Below, piece by piece: positions 1-4,899 of a DNA stretch of 6,072 nt. Numbering within the stretch: the first letter of the stretch is position 1; every line of letters begins with the position of its first letter. A program made the translations under genes and the position numbers. Below the pieces are notes generated by a model. That model had not been told where the DNA came from. It saw only the letters and a program-made list of their open reading frames with translations, and made no database searches. This DNA is from an uncultured Micrococcales bacterium. Its GTDB lineage: Bacteria; Actinomycetota; Actinomycetes; S36-B12; GCA-2699445. Location of the stretch: contig CAIWTL010000439.1 of the NCBI GenBank assembly GCA_903915555.1, forward strand, positions 1 to 6,072, written 5' to 3'.

Positions 1-1
1 A

Positions 2-1303
2 CAGCAGGTCGTCAAGATCGTCAACGAGGAGCTCATCGCCATCCTCGGGGGCCAGACCAGGCGTCTGCGGTTCGCCAAGACCCCGCCGACCGTCATCATG
101 CTCGCGGGCCTCCAGGGTGCGGGCAAGACGACCCTCGCCGGCAAACTCGCCAAGTACCTCAAGGACCAGGGGCATCAGCCGATGCTCGTGGCGGCCGACC
201 TCCAGAGGCCGAACGCGGTCGACCAACTGCGCATCGTCGGGGAGCGCGCCGGTGTCGTGGTCTTCGCCCCCGAGCCCGGCAACGGCGTGGGGGATCCGGT
301 CGACGTGGCGCGCCGCTCGGTCCGTGAGGCGGAGCTGAAGCTCCACGACATCGTGATCGTGGACACCGCCGGGCGGTTGGCCATCGACACCGAGTTGATG
401 CAGCAGTTGCGGGACGTCCGGGACGCAGTGTCACCCGACGAGACGCTGCTCGTCGTCGACGCCATGATCGGGCAGGACGCCGTCAACACGGCTGCGCTGT
501 TCAACGAGCAGGTGGGCTTCGATGGCGTCGTGCTCACGAAACTCGACGGCGACGCCCGCGGGGGAGCGGCGCTGTCGGTCGTGGGTGTCACGGGTGAGCC
601 CATCCTGTTCGCCTCGACCGGCGAGAAGGTGGACGACTTCGAGGTCTTCCATCCGGACCGGATGGCGGGTCGCATCCTCGACATGGGTGACGTCCTGAGC
701 CTCATCGAGCAGGCGGAGCGGGCGTTCGACGCCGACCAGGCGCAGCGCATGGCGGGCAAGGTCGAGCGCGGCGAGGACTTCACCCTCGATGACTTCCTGG
801 AGCAGATGCAGGCCGTCAAGAAGATGGGCAGCCTGTCGAAGCTCCTCGGCATGTTGCCCGGAATGGGTGACGTCAAGGACCAACTCGAGTCCCTCGACGA
901 TCGCGAGATCGACCGTGTGTCGGCGATCATCCAGTCGATGACGCCCGCGGAACGCGAGGACCCGAAGATCCTCAACGCGTCGCGCCGCGCCCGCATCGCA
1001 CGGGGTGCCGGGGTCGAGGTCCAGAACATCAACAACCTCGTGGACCGGTTCGGCGAGGCCCAGAAGATGATGCGCCAGATGCGCAGCGGAAAGGGTGGGC
1101 CCGGACTTCCCGGGATGCCGGCCATGCCCACCGGCCGTGGCGCCCGGCGGGCGAAGGCCAAGGGCAAGCCGAAGGCCAAGAAGGGCCGCTCGGGGAATCC
1201 GGCGAAACGCGCCCAGCAGGAGGCCGCCGCGGCCTCGGGTGCACCGCTGGTGGATCCCGCCTCGCTGGAGTTGCCGAGCCAGTTCAAGGATCTGCTGGGC
1301 TGA
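2..1303 (+). CDS. ffh: Signal recognition particle GTPase Ffh (SRP54), 5' end outside the window
   Basis: This is the protein subunit of the signal recognition particle. It binds signal sequences of nascent membrane and secreted proteins together with 4.5S RNA and docks at FtsY. The frame is open from base 2, so 433 residues are visible; comparison with E. coli Ffh suggests about 70 N-terminal residues (most of the N domain) are missing. Numbered from base 2, the G domain shows the P-loop GLQGAGKTT (about 36-44), DLQRPNAVDQL (about 66-76), DTAGR, TKLDGDARGG and the TGEKVDDFEVF segment. The methionine-rich M domain follows, with MQAVKKMGSLSKLLGMLPGM and the RNA-binding segment SRRARIARGAGV. 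The last 80 or so residues are a Lys/Arg/Ala-rich tail containing KGRSGNPAKRAQQ, a type of extension common in actinobacterial Ffh. The gene ends in TGA and is followed by a hairpin. An ATG at 98 lies inside the gene, just before the P-loop, and is not the start. Confidence 0.97.
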   Translation, partial: QQVVKIVNEELIAILGGQTRRLRFAKTPPTVIMLAGLQGAGKTTLAGKLAKYLKDQGHQPMLVAADLQRPNAVDQLRIVGERAGVVVFAPEPGNGVGDPVDVARRSVREAELKLHDIVIVDTAGRLAIDTELMQQLRDVRDAVSPDETLLVVDAMIGQDAVNTAALFNEQVGFDGVVLTKLDGDARGGAALSVVGVTGEPILFASTGEKVDDFEVFHPDRMAGRILDMGDVLSLIEQAERAFDADQAQRMAGKVERGEDFTLDDFLEQMQAVKKMGSLSKLLGMLPGMGDVKDQLESLDDREIDRVSAIIQSMTPAEREDPKILNASRRARIARGAGVEVQNINNLVDRFGEAQKMMRQMRSGKGGPGLPGMPAMPTGRGARRAKAKGKPKAKKGRSGNPAKRAQQEAAAASGAPLVDPASLELPSQFKDLLG

Positions 1304-1327
1304 GCCGCCCGTCCCGCGCAGGGATCC

Positions 1328-1356
1328 GGCGGTGGGAAGTTGGGGGTTCCCCCGCC
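1328..1356 (+). terminator. Hairpin downstream of ffh, possible terminator without a U tract
   Basis: Bases 1328-1332 (GGCGG) and 1334-1338 (GGGAA) pair with 1352-1356 (CCGCC) and 1347-1351 (TTCCC). This gives a 10-bp GC-rich stem with one bulged T (1333) and an 8-base loop, starting 24 bases after the ffh stop. No T run follows, so this would be the U-less type of terminator reported in high-GC bacteria; termination is inferred. The loop contains the -35-like element of the proposed rpsP promoter. Confidence 0.45.
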
Positions 1357-1368
1357 ATCTGGCACACT
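1340..1368 (+). promoter_or_regulatory. Candidate promoter for the rpsP-khpA-rimM-trmD unit
   Basis: TTGGGG (1340-1345) and CACACT (1363-1368) are separated by 17 bases. The -10 hexamer keeps the important A at position 2 and T at position 6. A start near 1375 would give a leader of about 115 bases before rpsP. The candidate promoter of rplS has the same architecture (TTGGTC, 18 bases, CATACT), which strengthens both calls. Confidence 0.45.
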
Positions 1369-1489
1369 GTGACGGTTGGCGACGACGGTCCCTCTCAACC
1401 GGGTCGCCGGGTCATCGGGGAGTTCGCGGCATCCCACCCCACGGGTGTGACGGACTTCCAACCCATCACCGACAGGAGAAGACACAGCC
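1369..1489 (+). promoter_or_regulatory. Long 5' leader of rpsP with small inverted repeats
   Basis: If the promoter is right, about 115 bases are transcribed before the rpsP start. They hold GGCGAC (1378-1383) facing GTCGCC (1403-1408), an alternative GGTTG (1374-1378) facing CAACC (1396-1400), and a compact CACCC-CAC-GGGTG hairpin (1435-1447). The two upstream pairings share base 1378, so they may exclude each other. I do not recognise a known riboswitch or r-protein leader family; a regulatory role is inferred from length and pairing only. Confidence 0.25.
1474..1480 (+). promoter_or_regulatory. Ribosome binding site of rpsP
   Basis: AGGAGAA lies 9 bases before the GTG at 1490. It is a strong Shine-Dalgarno match and fixes the GTG start of S16. 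Confidence 0.8.
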
Positions 1490-2134
1490 GTGGCTGTCAA
1501 GATCAAGTTGAAGCGGATCGGCAAGATCCGCATCCCCCAGTACCGCATCGTCATCGCGGATTCCCGCACCGCCCGCAACGGGCGTGCCATCGAGGAGATC
1601 GGCATCTACCAGCCGAAGCAGGAGCCGAGCCTGATCCGGGTGGACTCCGATCGGGTCCAGTACTGGCTGTCGGTGGGTGCGCAACCCACGCCGCCGGTGC
1701 TGGCCATCCTGAAGGTGACCGGGGACTGGCAGAAGTTCAGGGGTGAACCCGGCGCCGAGGGGACCCTGAAGGTCGCCGAGCCCAAGGCCGACAAGAAGGC
1801 CATCTTCGCCAAGGCCGCCGAGGACGCGGTGGGCGAGAAGGATCGTCTCGAGGAGGTCCAGGCAAAGGCCGCCGCCAAGGCTGCCGCTGCCCGTGAGGCC
1901 GCCGAGGCCCCTGCGGAGGCCGCTGCTGACGAGGCTCCGGCAACCGAGGCCGCCCCTGAGGAGGCTCCGGCGACCGAGGCTCCCGCGGCGGAGGCTGCTG
2001 CTGAGGAGGCTCCCGCGGCGGAGGCTGCTGCTGAGGAGGCTCCCGCGGCGGAGGCTGCTGCTGAGGAGGCTCCGGCGGCCGAGGCCGCTGCCGATGCCCC
2101 CGCCGACGGTGAGTCGGCCGAGAAGGCGGAGTGA
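1490..2134 (+). CDS. rpsP: 30S ribosomal protein S16 with a long Ala/Glu/Pro repeat tail
   Basis: S16 is a component of the 30S subunit body needed for its assembly. The GTG start is supported by AGGAGAA 9 bases upstream and by the canonical N-terminus MAVKIKLKRIGKIRIPQYRI. The conserved domain covers about residues 1-82 and includes the DSRTARNGRAIEEIGIY segment and the VQYWLSVGAQPT segment. The protein is 214 residues, against roughly 80-90 for E. coli-type S16. Actinobacterial S16 often carries an extension, but this one is about 130 residues. It begins lysine-rich, passes through an alanine-rich stretch that could be helical (about 100-140), and ends in 10-residue units of the form APAAEAAAEE (about 164-200). 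The tail is acidic overall and probably disordered. It is first in a unit with khpA, rimM and trmD; its TGA overlaps or lies 2 bases before the khpA start. Confidence 0.98.
   Translation: MAVKIKLKRIGKIRIPQYRIVIADSRTARNGRAIEEIGIYQPKQEPSLIRVDSDRVQYWLSVGAQPTPPVLAILKVTGDWQKFRGEPGAEGTLKVAEPKADKKAIFAKAAEDAVGEKDRLEEVQAKAAAKAAAAREAAEAPAEAAADEAPATEAAPEEAPATEAPAAEAAAEEAPAAEAAAEEAPAAEAAAEEAPAAEAAADAPADGESAEKAE
1976..2073 (+). repeat. Exact 30-bp tandem repeat inside rpsP
   Basis: The 30-base unit starting TCCCGCGGCGGAGG occurs three times without a mismatch (1981-2010, 2011-2040, 2041-2070). Identity extends 5 bases to the left and 3 to the right. A diverged fourth copy (2071-2100) and a diverged upstream copy flank it. 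Because 30 is a multiple of 3, copy-number change would add or remove ten residues (APAAEAAAEE type) from the S16 tail without a frameshift. Confidence 0.95.
2128..2131 (+). promoter_or_regulatory. Ribosome binding site favouring the ATG start of khpA
   Basis: GGAG lies 5 bases before the ATG at 2137, whereas it overlaps the alternative GTG at 2131. The site sits inside the last codons of rpsP, so khpA is probably translationally coupled to it. Confidence 0.5.
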
Positions 2135-2136
2135 CG

Positions 2137-2379
2137 ATGTTGGCGGACGCTCTCGACCACCTGGTCCGCGGGATCGTGGACAACCCGGACGACGTCTCCG
2201 TCAACGAGCGCTCGCACCGGCGTGGGACCACGCTGCGGGTGCGCGTCAACCCTTCGGACATGGGCCGCGTGATCGGGAAGGGCGGTCGCACCGCGACTGC
2301 GCTGCGCACGGTCGTCTCGGCCCTCGCCGGTAAGGGCGGCGGACTGCGTGTCGACTTCGTCGACACGTCGGAGCGCTGA
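2137..2379 (+). CDS. khpA: KH-domain RNA-binding protein KhpA
   Basis: This small cytoplasmic protein consists of a single KH fold and binds RNA; in Gram-positive relatives KhpA pairs with KhpB (EloR/Jag) and influences RNA stability and cell envelope growth. With the ATG at 2137 it is 80 residues. The N-terminus MLADALDHLVRGIVDNPDDV is typical of the family, and the RNA-binding GXXG loop is visible as GKGG (47-50) within RVIGKGGRTATALRTVV. A GTG at 2131 would add two residues and overlap the rpsP stop as GTGA; the better GGAG spacing favours the ATG. The position between rpsP and rimM is characteristic of actinobacteria and Firmicutes. The TGA stop at 2377-2379 lies in the same frame as rimM, only 6 bases before its probable start. 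Confidence 0.93.
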   Translation: MLADALDHLVRGIVDNPDDVSVNERSHRRGTTLRVRVNPSDMGRVIGKGGRTATALRTVVSALAGKGGGLRVDFVDTSER

Positions 2380-2382
2380 GGA
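2378..2382 (+). promoter_or_regulatory. Shine-Dalgarno-like GAGGA ahead of the proposed rimM ATC start
   Basis: GAGGA overlaps the khpA stop codon and lies 3 bases before ATC 2386, a short spacing. It is the only Shine-Dalgarno-like sequence near the beginning of rimM; none precedes the canonical GTG at 2413. Confidence 0.4.
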
Positions 2383-2385
2383 ACC

Positions 2386-2895
2386 ATCGCCGTCTGGGTC
2401 CGCGTCGCACGGGTGGGCAAGCCCCTCGGGGTGCGCGGTGAGGTGACCGTCCAGCTCTTCACCGACGTCCCGGAGACCCGGCTGGTGCCGGGGGCACGGC
2501 TGTCCTTCGACGAGGAGGGCACGCAGCCGACGACCCTCACCGACGCGCGTCGGTCCGGGCCGCGCTGGGTGCTCGCTCTCGCCGGGGTGGATGATCGGGA
2601 CCAGGCAGAGGCGATCCGTGGTGAGCAGCTCTATGCCCCGGCGGACGACGATCGTCCGTCGGACGCGGACGAGTGGTTCGACTGGCAACTCGTCGGGCTG
2701 CCGTGCGTGGATCCGCAGGGGTCGGCGCTCGGTGAGGTCACGGGTGTGGAGCATCCTCCCGCCCACGACCTGCTCGTGATCCGGACGCCCGACGGTCGTC
2801 ATGTCCGTGTCCCGCTCGTGTCGCAGATCGTGACCGAGATCTCCGAGGACCGCGTGGTCGTCGATGCGCCGGGCGGTCTGTTCGAGGAGTTGTGA
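2386..2895 (+). CDS. rimM: 16S rRNA processing / 30S maturation factor RimM, start codon unusual
   Basis: RimM binds the S19 region of the 30S head and aids late maturation. The conserved N-terminal barrel motif GKPLGVRGEVTV and the C-terminal PRC-barrel domain (from about WFDWQLVGLPC at 97, ending APGGLFEEL) are clear. The only canonical in-frame start is GTG 2413, giving 160 residues. That start has no Shine-Dalgarno sequence and removes the first beta strand (VWVRVARV), which in relatives precedes the GK-HG-RGE motif. The frame is open back to the khpA stop (2377-2379). The only near-cognate codon at the expected place is ATC 2386, which gives 169 residues, the family's usual length, and has GAGGA at 2378-2382 just upstream. 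I therefore place the start at 2386, with low confidence in the exact base but high confidence in the gene. The stop overlaps trmD by one base. Confidence 0.9.
   Translation: MAVWVRVARVGKPLGVRGEVTVQLFTDVPETRLVPGARLSFDEEGTQPTTLTDARRSGPRWVLALAGVDDRDQAEAIRGEQLYAPADDDRPSDADEWFDWQLVGLPCVDPQGSALGEVTGVEHPPAHDLLVIRTPDGRHVRVPLVSQIVTEISEDRVVVDAPGGLFEEL
2884..2889 (+). promoter_or_regulatory. Ribosome binding site of trmD
   Basis: GAGGAG in the last codons of rimM lies 5 bases before ATG 2895. It favours this ATG over the GTG at 2892 and suggests coupling to rimM translation. Confidence 0.7.
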
Positions 2896-3650
2896 TGCGC
2901 ATCGATGTGGTGAGCATCTTCCCGGACTACCTGACCCCGCTCCAGCTGTCGCTCGTCGGCAGGGCGATCACCGAGGGCATCGTCTCCCTCTCCGTCCACG
3001 ACCTCAGGGACGTGACGACCGACCGTCACCGGACCGTCGACGATGCACCGTACGGCGGGGGGCCCGGCATGGTGATGATGCCCGAGCCATGGGGCATGAC
3101 CCTGGACCGCCTCGTCGACGACGCCACCACGATCGTCGTCCCCACGCCGTCGGGGCTCCCCTTCACCCAGCGCACCGCGGAGGAACTCGCCCACTGCGAA
3201 CACCTGGTTCTGGCCTGTGGGCGGTACGAGGGCATCGACGACCGGGTGTGGGACCACTACCGCTCCAGAGGCCTGCCGGTCCGCGAGGTCTCGATCGGCG
3301 ATTACGTCCTCGCCGGCGGGGAGGCCGCGGCGCTGGTGATGATCGAGGCGGTGGTGAGGCTGCTGCCGGGGGTCCTGGGCAACGAGGAGTCCGCGGTCGA
3401 CGACTCGTTCGGGTCCGATCGCGCGACGGCACTGGAGGGCCCGCGTTTCACCCGTCCCCGGGTCTGGCGCGACTTGGCGGTCCCCGAGGTCCTGCTGAGC
3501 GGCGACCATGCCCGTATCGAGCACTGGCGCCGGACCCAGTCCGAAGACCGGACACGCCGCAACCGCCCCGACCTGATGGCCGACGGCGCCGACGGGGTCA
3601 GTTTGGTCGAGGACGGGCCGGTCGGGCATACTCGAGACACCGCGTCATGA
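2895..3650 (+). CDS. trmD: tRNA (guanine-N1-)-methyltransferase TrmD
   Basis: TrmD uses S-adenosylmethionine to methylate N1 of G37 next to the anticodon, preventing +1 frameshifts; it works as a dimer with a trefoil-knotted SPOUT fold. The protein is 251 residues from ATG 2895, whose first base is the last of the rimM stop (TGATG overlap). The N-terminus MRIDVVSIFP, the segment DRHRTVDDAPYGGGPGMVM (43-61), and the knot and cofactor motifs LACGRYEGIDDRV (106-118) and SIGDYVLAGGEA (133-144) match the family. The loop DDSFGSDRATALEGPRFTRP (169-188) corresponds to the segment carrying the catalytic aspartate; D175 is the likely counterpart by position, which is inference. VLLSGDHARIEHWRR (199-213) belongs to the C-terminal tRNA-binding domain. 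The last 25 or so residues are not conserved, and their DNA holds a promoter-like element for rplS. Confidence 0.97.
   Translation: MRIDVVSIFPDYLTPLQLSLVGRAITEGIVSLSVHDLRDVTTDRHRTVDDAPYGGGPGMVMMPEPWGMTLDRLVDDATTIVVPTPSGLPFTQRTAEELAHCEHLVLACGRYEGIDDRVWDHYRSRGLPVREVSIGDYVLAGGEAAALVMIEAVVRLLPGVLGNEESAVDDSFGSDRATALEGPRFTRPRVWRDLAVPEVLLSGDHARIEHWRRTQSEDRTRRNRPDLMADGADGVSLVEDGPVGHTRDTAS
3603..3632 (+). promoter_or_regulatory. Candidate rplS promoter inside the 3' end of trmD
   Basis: TTGGTC (3603-3608) and CATACT (3627-3632) are 18 bases apart. They resemble the rpsP candidate (TTGGGG, 17 bases, CACACT) and lie in the unconserved trmD tail. A start near 3640 would give a leader of about 108 bases. 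Inferred from sequence only. Confidence 0.45.
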
Positions 3651-3679
3651 GTTCCGGGCCTGCCGCAGGGGGCCCGAAC
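3651..3679 (+). promoter_or_regulatory. Strong hairpin at the start of the rplS leader
   Basis: The hairpin begins on the base after the trmD stop. GTTCCGGGCC (3651-3660) pairs with GGCCCGAAC (3671-3679): nine base pairs with one bulged C. An alternative fold uses CCTG (3659-3662) and CAGG (3666-3669) as the inner stem. No T run follows. It could act as a terminator or attenuator between trmD and rplS, or as an r-protein binding site; the sequence does not decide. Confidence 0.4.
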
Positions 3680-3702
3680 GGCGAAGAGCGCGGAGAATCC
3701 GA

Positions 3703-3715
3703 CCCACGCCGTGGG
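3703..3715 (+). promoter_or_regulatory. Small hairpin in the rplS leader
   Basis: CCCAC-GCC-GTGGG forms a perfect 5-bp stem with a 3-base loop, 32 bases before the rplS ATG. The rpsP leader has a hairpin of the same size and shape (1435-1447). A function is not shown. Confidence 0.3.
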
Positions 3716-3747
3716 CGACCTGTGGCGCCTGCAGAGAAGAGTGCCCG

Positions 3748-4098
3748 ATGCGTAAGCTCGACTTCGTCGACGAATCCTCCCTGCGGAGCGATCTCCCGGA
3801 TTTCCGTCCCGGGGACACCGTCAAGGTCCACGTCAAGGTGATCGAGGGCAACCGGTCGCGTATCCAGGTCTTCCAGGGTGTGGTCCTCGCCCGGGCCGGT
3901 GACGGTCTCCGCGAGACGTTCACCGTGCGCAAGGTGTCCTTCGGTACCGGGGTCGAGCGCCGCTTCCCCCTGCATTCCCCGATCATCGACAAGATCGAGG
4001 TCGTGAGCCGCGGCGACGTCCGCCGCGCGAAGCTGTACTACCTGCGCGACCGTCGAGGTAAGGCGGCGAAGATCCGCGAGAAGCGGGACAACAGCTGA
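3748..4098 (+). CDS. rplS: 50S ribosomal protein L19
   Basis: L19 sits at the 30S-50S interface of the large subunit. The 116-residue protein matches the family's usual length and is collinear throughout: PGDTVKVHVKVIEGNRSRIQ (21-40), FQGVVLAR, the TFTVRKVSFGTGVERRFPLH segment and the basic C-terminus KLYYLRDRRGKAAKIREKR. The ATG at 3748 agrees with the family N-terminus; the purine-rich GAGAAGAG about 6 bases upstream is only a weak Shine-Dalgarno. A 97-base gap with two hairpins separates it from trmD, and a promoter-like element lies in the trmD tail, so it may be transcribed both from the upstream unit and on its own. lepB starts 25 bases after its stop. Confidence 0.98.
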   Translation: MRKLDFVDESSLRSDLPDFRPGDTVKVHVKVIEGNRSRIQVFQGVVLARAGDGLRETFTVRKVSFGTGVERRFPLHSPIIDKIEVVSRGDVRRAKLYYLRDRRGKAAKIREKRDNS

Positions 4099-4110
4099 CC
4101 GCCCGCTCGG

Positions 4111-4116
4111 TAGGCT
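4111..4116 (+). promoter_or_regulatory. TANNNT -10 box for a leaderless lepB transcript
   Basis: TAGGCT is followed by 7 bases and then the GTG start of lepB, so transcription would begin at or next to the start codon. There is no Shine-Dalgarno in the 25-base gap. No convincing -35 hexamer is visible at 16-18 bases. This arrangement is the known signature of leaderless genes in actinobacteria. Confidence 0.5.
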
Positions 4117-4123
4117 CGCCCCC

Positions 4124-4846
4124 GTGACCTCCCAGGACGTCGCCACGCGCGACGCCGACAAGGAATCCCGCTCGCTGCCGCTGTGGCTCGAGTTGCCTCT
4201 CGTCATCATCGTCGCGGTCCTGCTCGCCTTCCTCGTGAAGACGTTCCTCGTCCAGATCTTCTACATCCCGTCGGGTTCCATGGAGAACACCCTGCTGGTG
4301 GGCGACCGGGTCGCCGTCAACCGACTGGCCTACCGGCTGGGACCGCCGCAGCGGGGTGACGTGATCGTTTTCGACGGGGTCGACTCCTTCGTCCCCGCGT
4401 CCCAGGCGCCGCCCTCCGAGGGGCCCGTCGCGTCGTTGTTCACGGAACTGGGCCGGACCGTGGGGATCGTCCCGCCGCCGGACACCGTCTTCGTCAAGCG
4501 GGTCATCGGGGTGGGGGGTGACACGGTGGAGTGCTGCGACCGCAAGGGTCGGATCTCTGTCAACGGCATCCCCATCGAGGAGCCCTATCTGTATCCCGGC
4601 AACGAGCCGAGTGATACGCAGTTCTCCGTCGAGGTGCCCCCCGGAAAGCTGTGGGTCATGGGGGACCACCGTGCTGCGTCTGCCGACTCCCGGGCCCACA
4701 TGGGTGACCCCGGTGGGGGATTCGTCCCGGTCGACCGGGCTCTCGGTCGCGCGTTCGCCGTCATCTGGCCCCAATCGCAGTGGCAGTCGCTGTCCGAGCC
4801 CGAGTGGGCGCGGGAGTTGAACGCGCAGGACCCGCCCGCCGGGTGA
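4124..4846 (+). CDS. lepB: Type I signal peptidase
   Basis: LepB removes signal peptides from exported preproteins at the outer face of the cytoplasmic membrane. The 240-residue protein starts at GTG 4124. It has a short hydrophilic N-terminus, one hydrophobic segment (about 23-47, LPLVIIVAVLLAFLV then FLVQIFYI) and a large extracytoplasmic catalytic part. The family motifs are all present: IPSGSMENTL with nucleophile Ser52, GDRVAVNRLAY, RGDVIVF, VKRVIGVGGD with general base Lys125, and GDHRAASADSR (180-190). A low-complexity insertion (about 88-118) separates the box ending in IVF from the lysine box. A CC pair at 137-138 is notable but of unknown meaning. The gene has no Shine-Dalgarno and a TAGGCT box 7 bases upstream, so a leaderless message is likely. 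Together with Ffh in the same cluster it covers targeting and processing of secreted proteins. Confidence 0.97.
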   Translation: MTSQDVATRDADKESRSLPLWLELPLVIIVAVLLAFLVKTFLVQIFYIPSGSMENTLLVGDRVAVNRLAYRLGPPQRGDVIVFDGVDSFVPASQAPPSEGPVASLFTELGRTVGIVPPPDTVFVKRVIGVGGDTVECCDRKGRISVNGIPIEEPYLYPGNEPSDTQFSVEVPPGKLWVMGDHRAASADSRAHMGDPGGGFVPVDRALGRAFAVIWPQSQWQSLSEPEWARELNAQDPPAG

Positions 4847-4887
4847 CCCGCCCCGCCCGCTGACGCCGGAGGCCACCGCGCCGGAGT

Positions 4888-4893
4888 TACCCT
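4888..4893 (+). promoter_or_regulatory. TANNNT -10 box for a leaderless rnhB transcript
   Basis: TACCCT is followed by 6 bases and the GTG start of rnhB. The 53-base gap after lepB has a GGAGG (4869-4873) but it lies 26 bases before the start, too far to serve as a Shine-Dalgarno. No clear -35 hexamer is visible. Same arrangement as upstream of lepB. Confidence 0.5.
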
Positions 4894-4899
4894 GACCCG

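Noticed and set aside
1368..1453. TGTGACGG repeated at 1368-1375 and 1446-1453 in the rpsP leader
   Set aside because: A single 8-base direct repeat 78 bases apart, with no symmetry or known regulator; not enough to call a site.
175..1605. Long open frame (476 codons) on the - strand across ffh and the rpsP start
   Set aside because: It is the complement of well-conserved Ffh codons. High GC suppresses stop codons in the opposite frames, and the translation is low-complexity Arg/Ser/Pro with no recognisable domain.
1976..2100. CRISPR-like array suggested by the 30-bp repeats
   Set aside because: The copies are directly adjacent with no spacers, are in frame within rpsP and encode a decapeptide unit.
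1606..2802. 398-codon open frame on the - strand across rpsP, khpA and rimM
   Set aside because: It runs antisense to three conserved genes. Its repetitive Ala/Ser part is just the complement of the S16 repeat, and there is no start signal.
2864..3841. 325-codon + strand frame overlapping rimM, trmD and rplS
   Set aside because: Out of frame with three real genes and of Arg/Pro-rich composition typical of a high-GC shadow.
4865..4886. GCCGGAG direct repeat (4865-4871 and 4880-4886) upstream of rnhB as an operator
   Set aside because: Seven bases of G/C-rich sequence repeated once is expected by chance here; no dyad or known binding motif.
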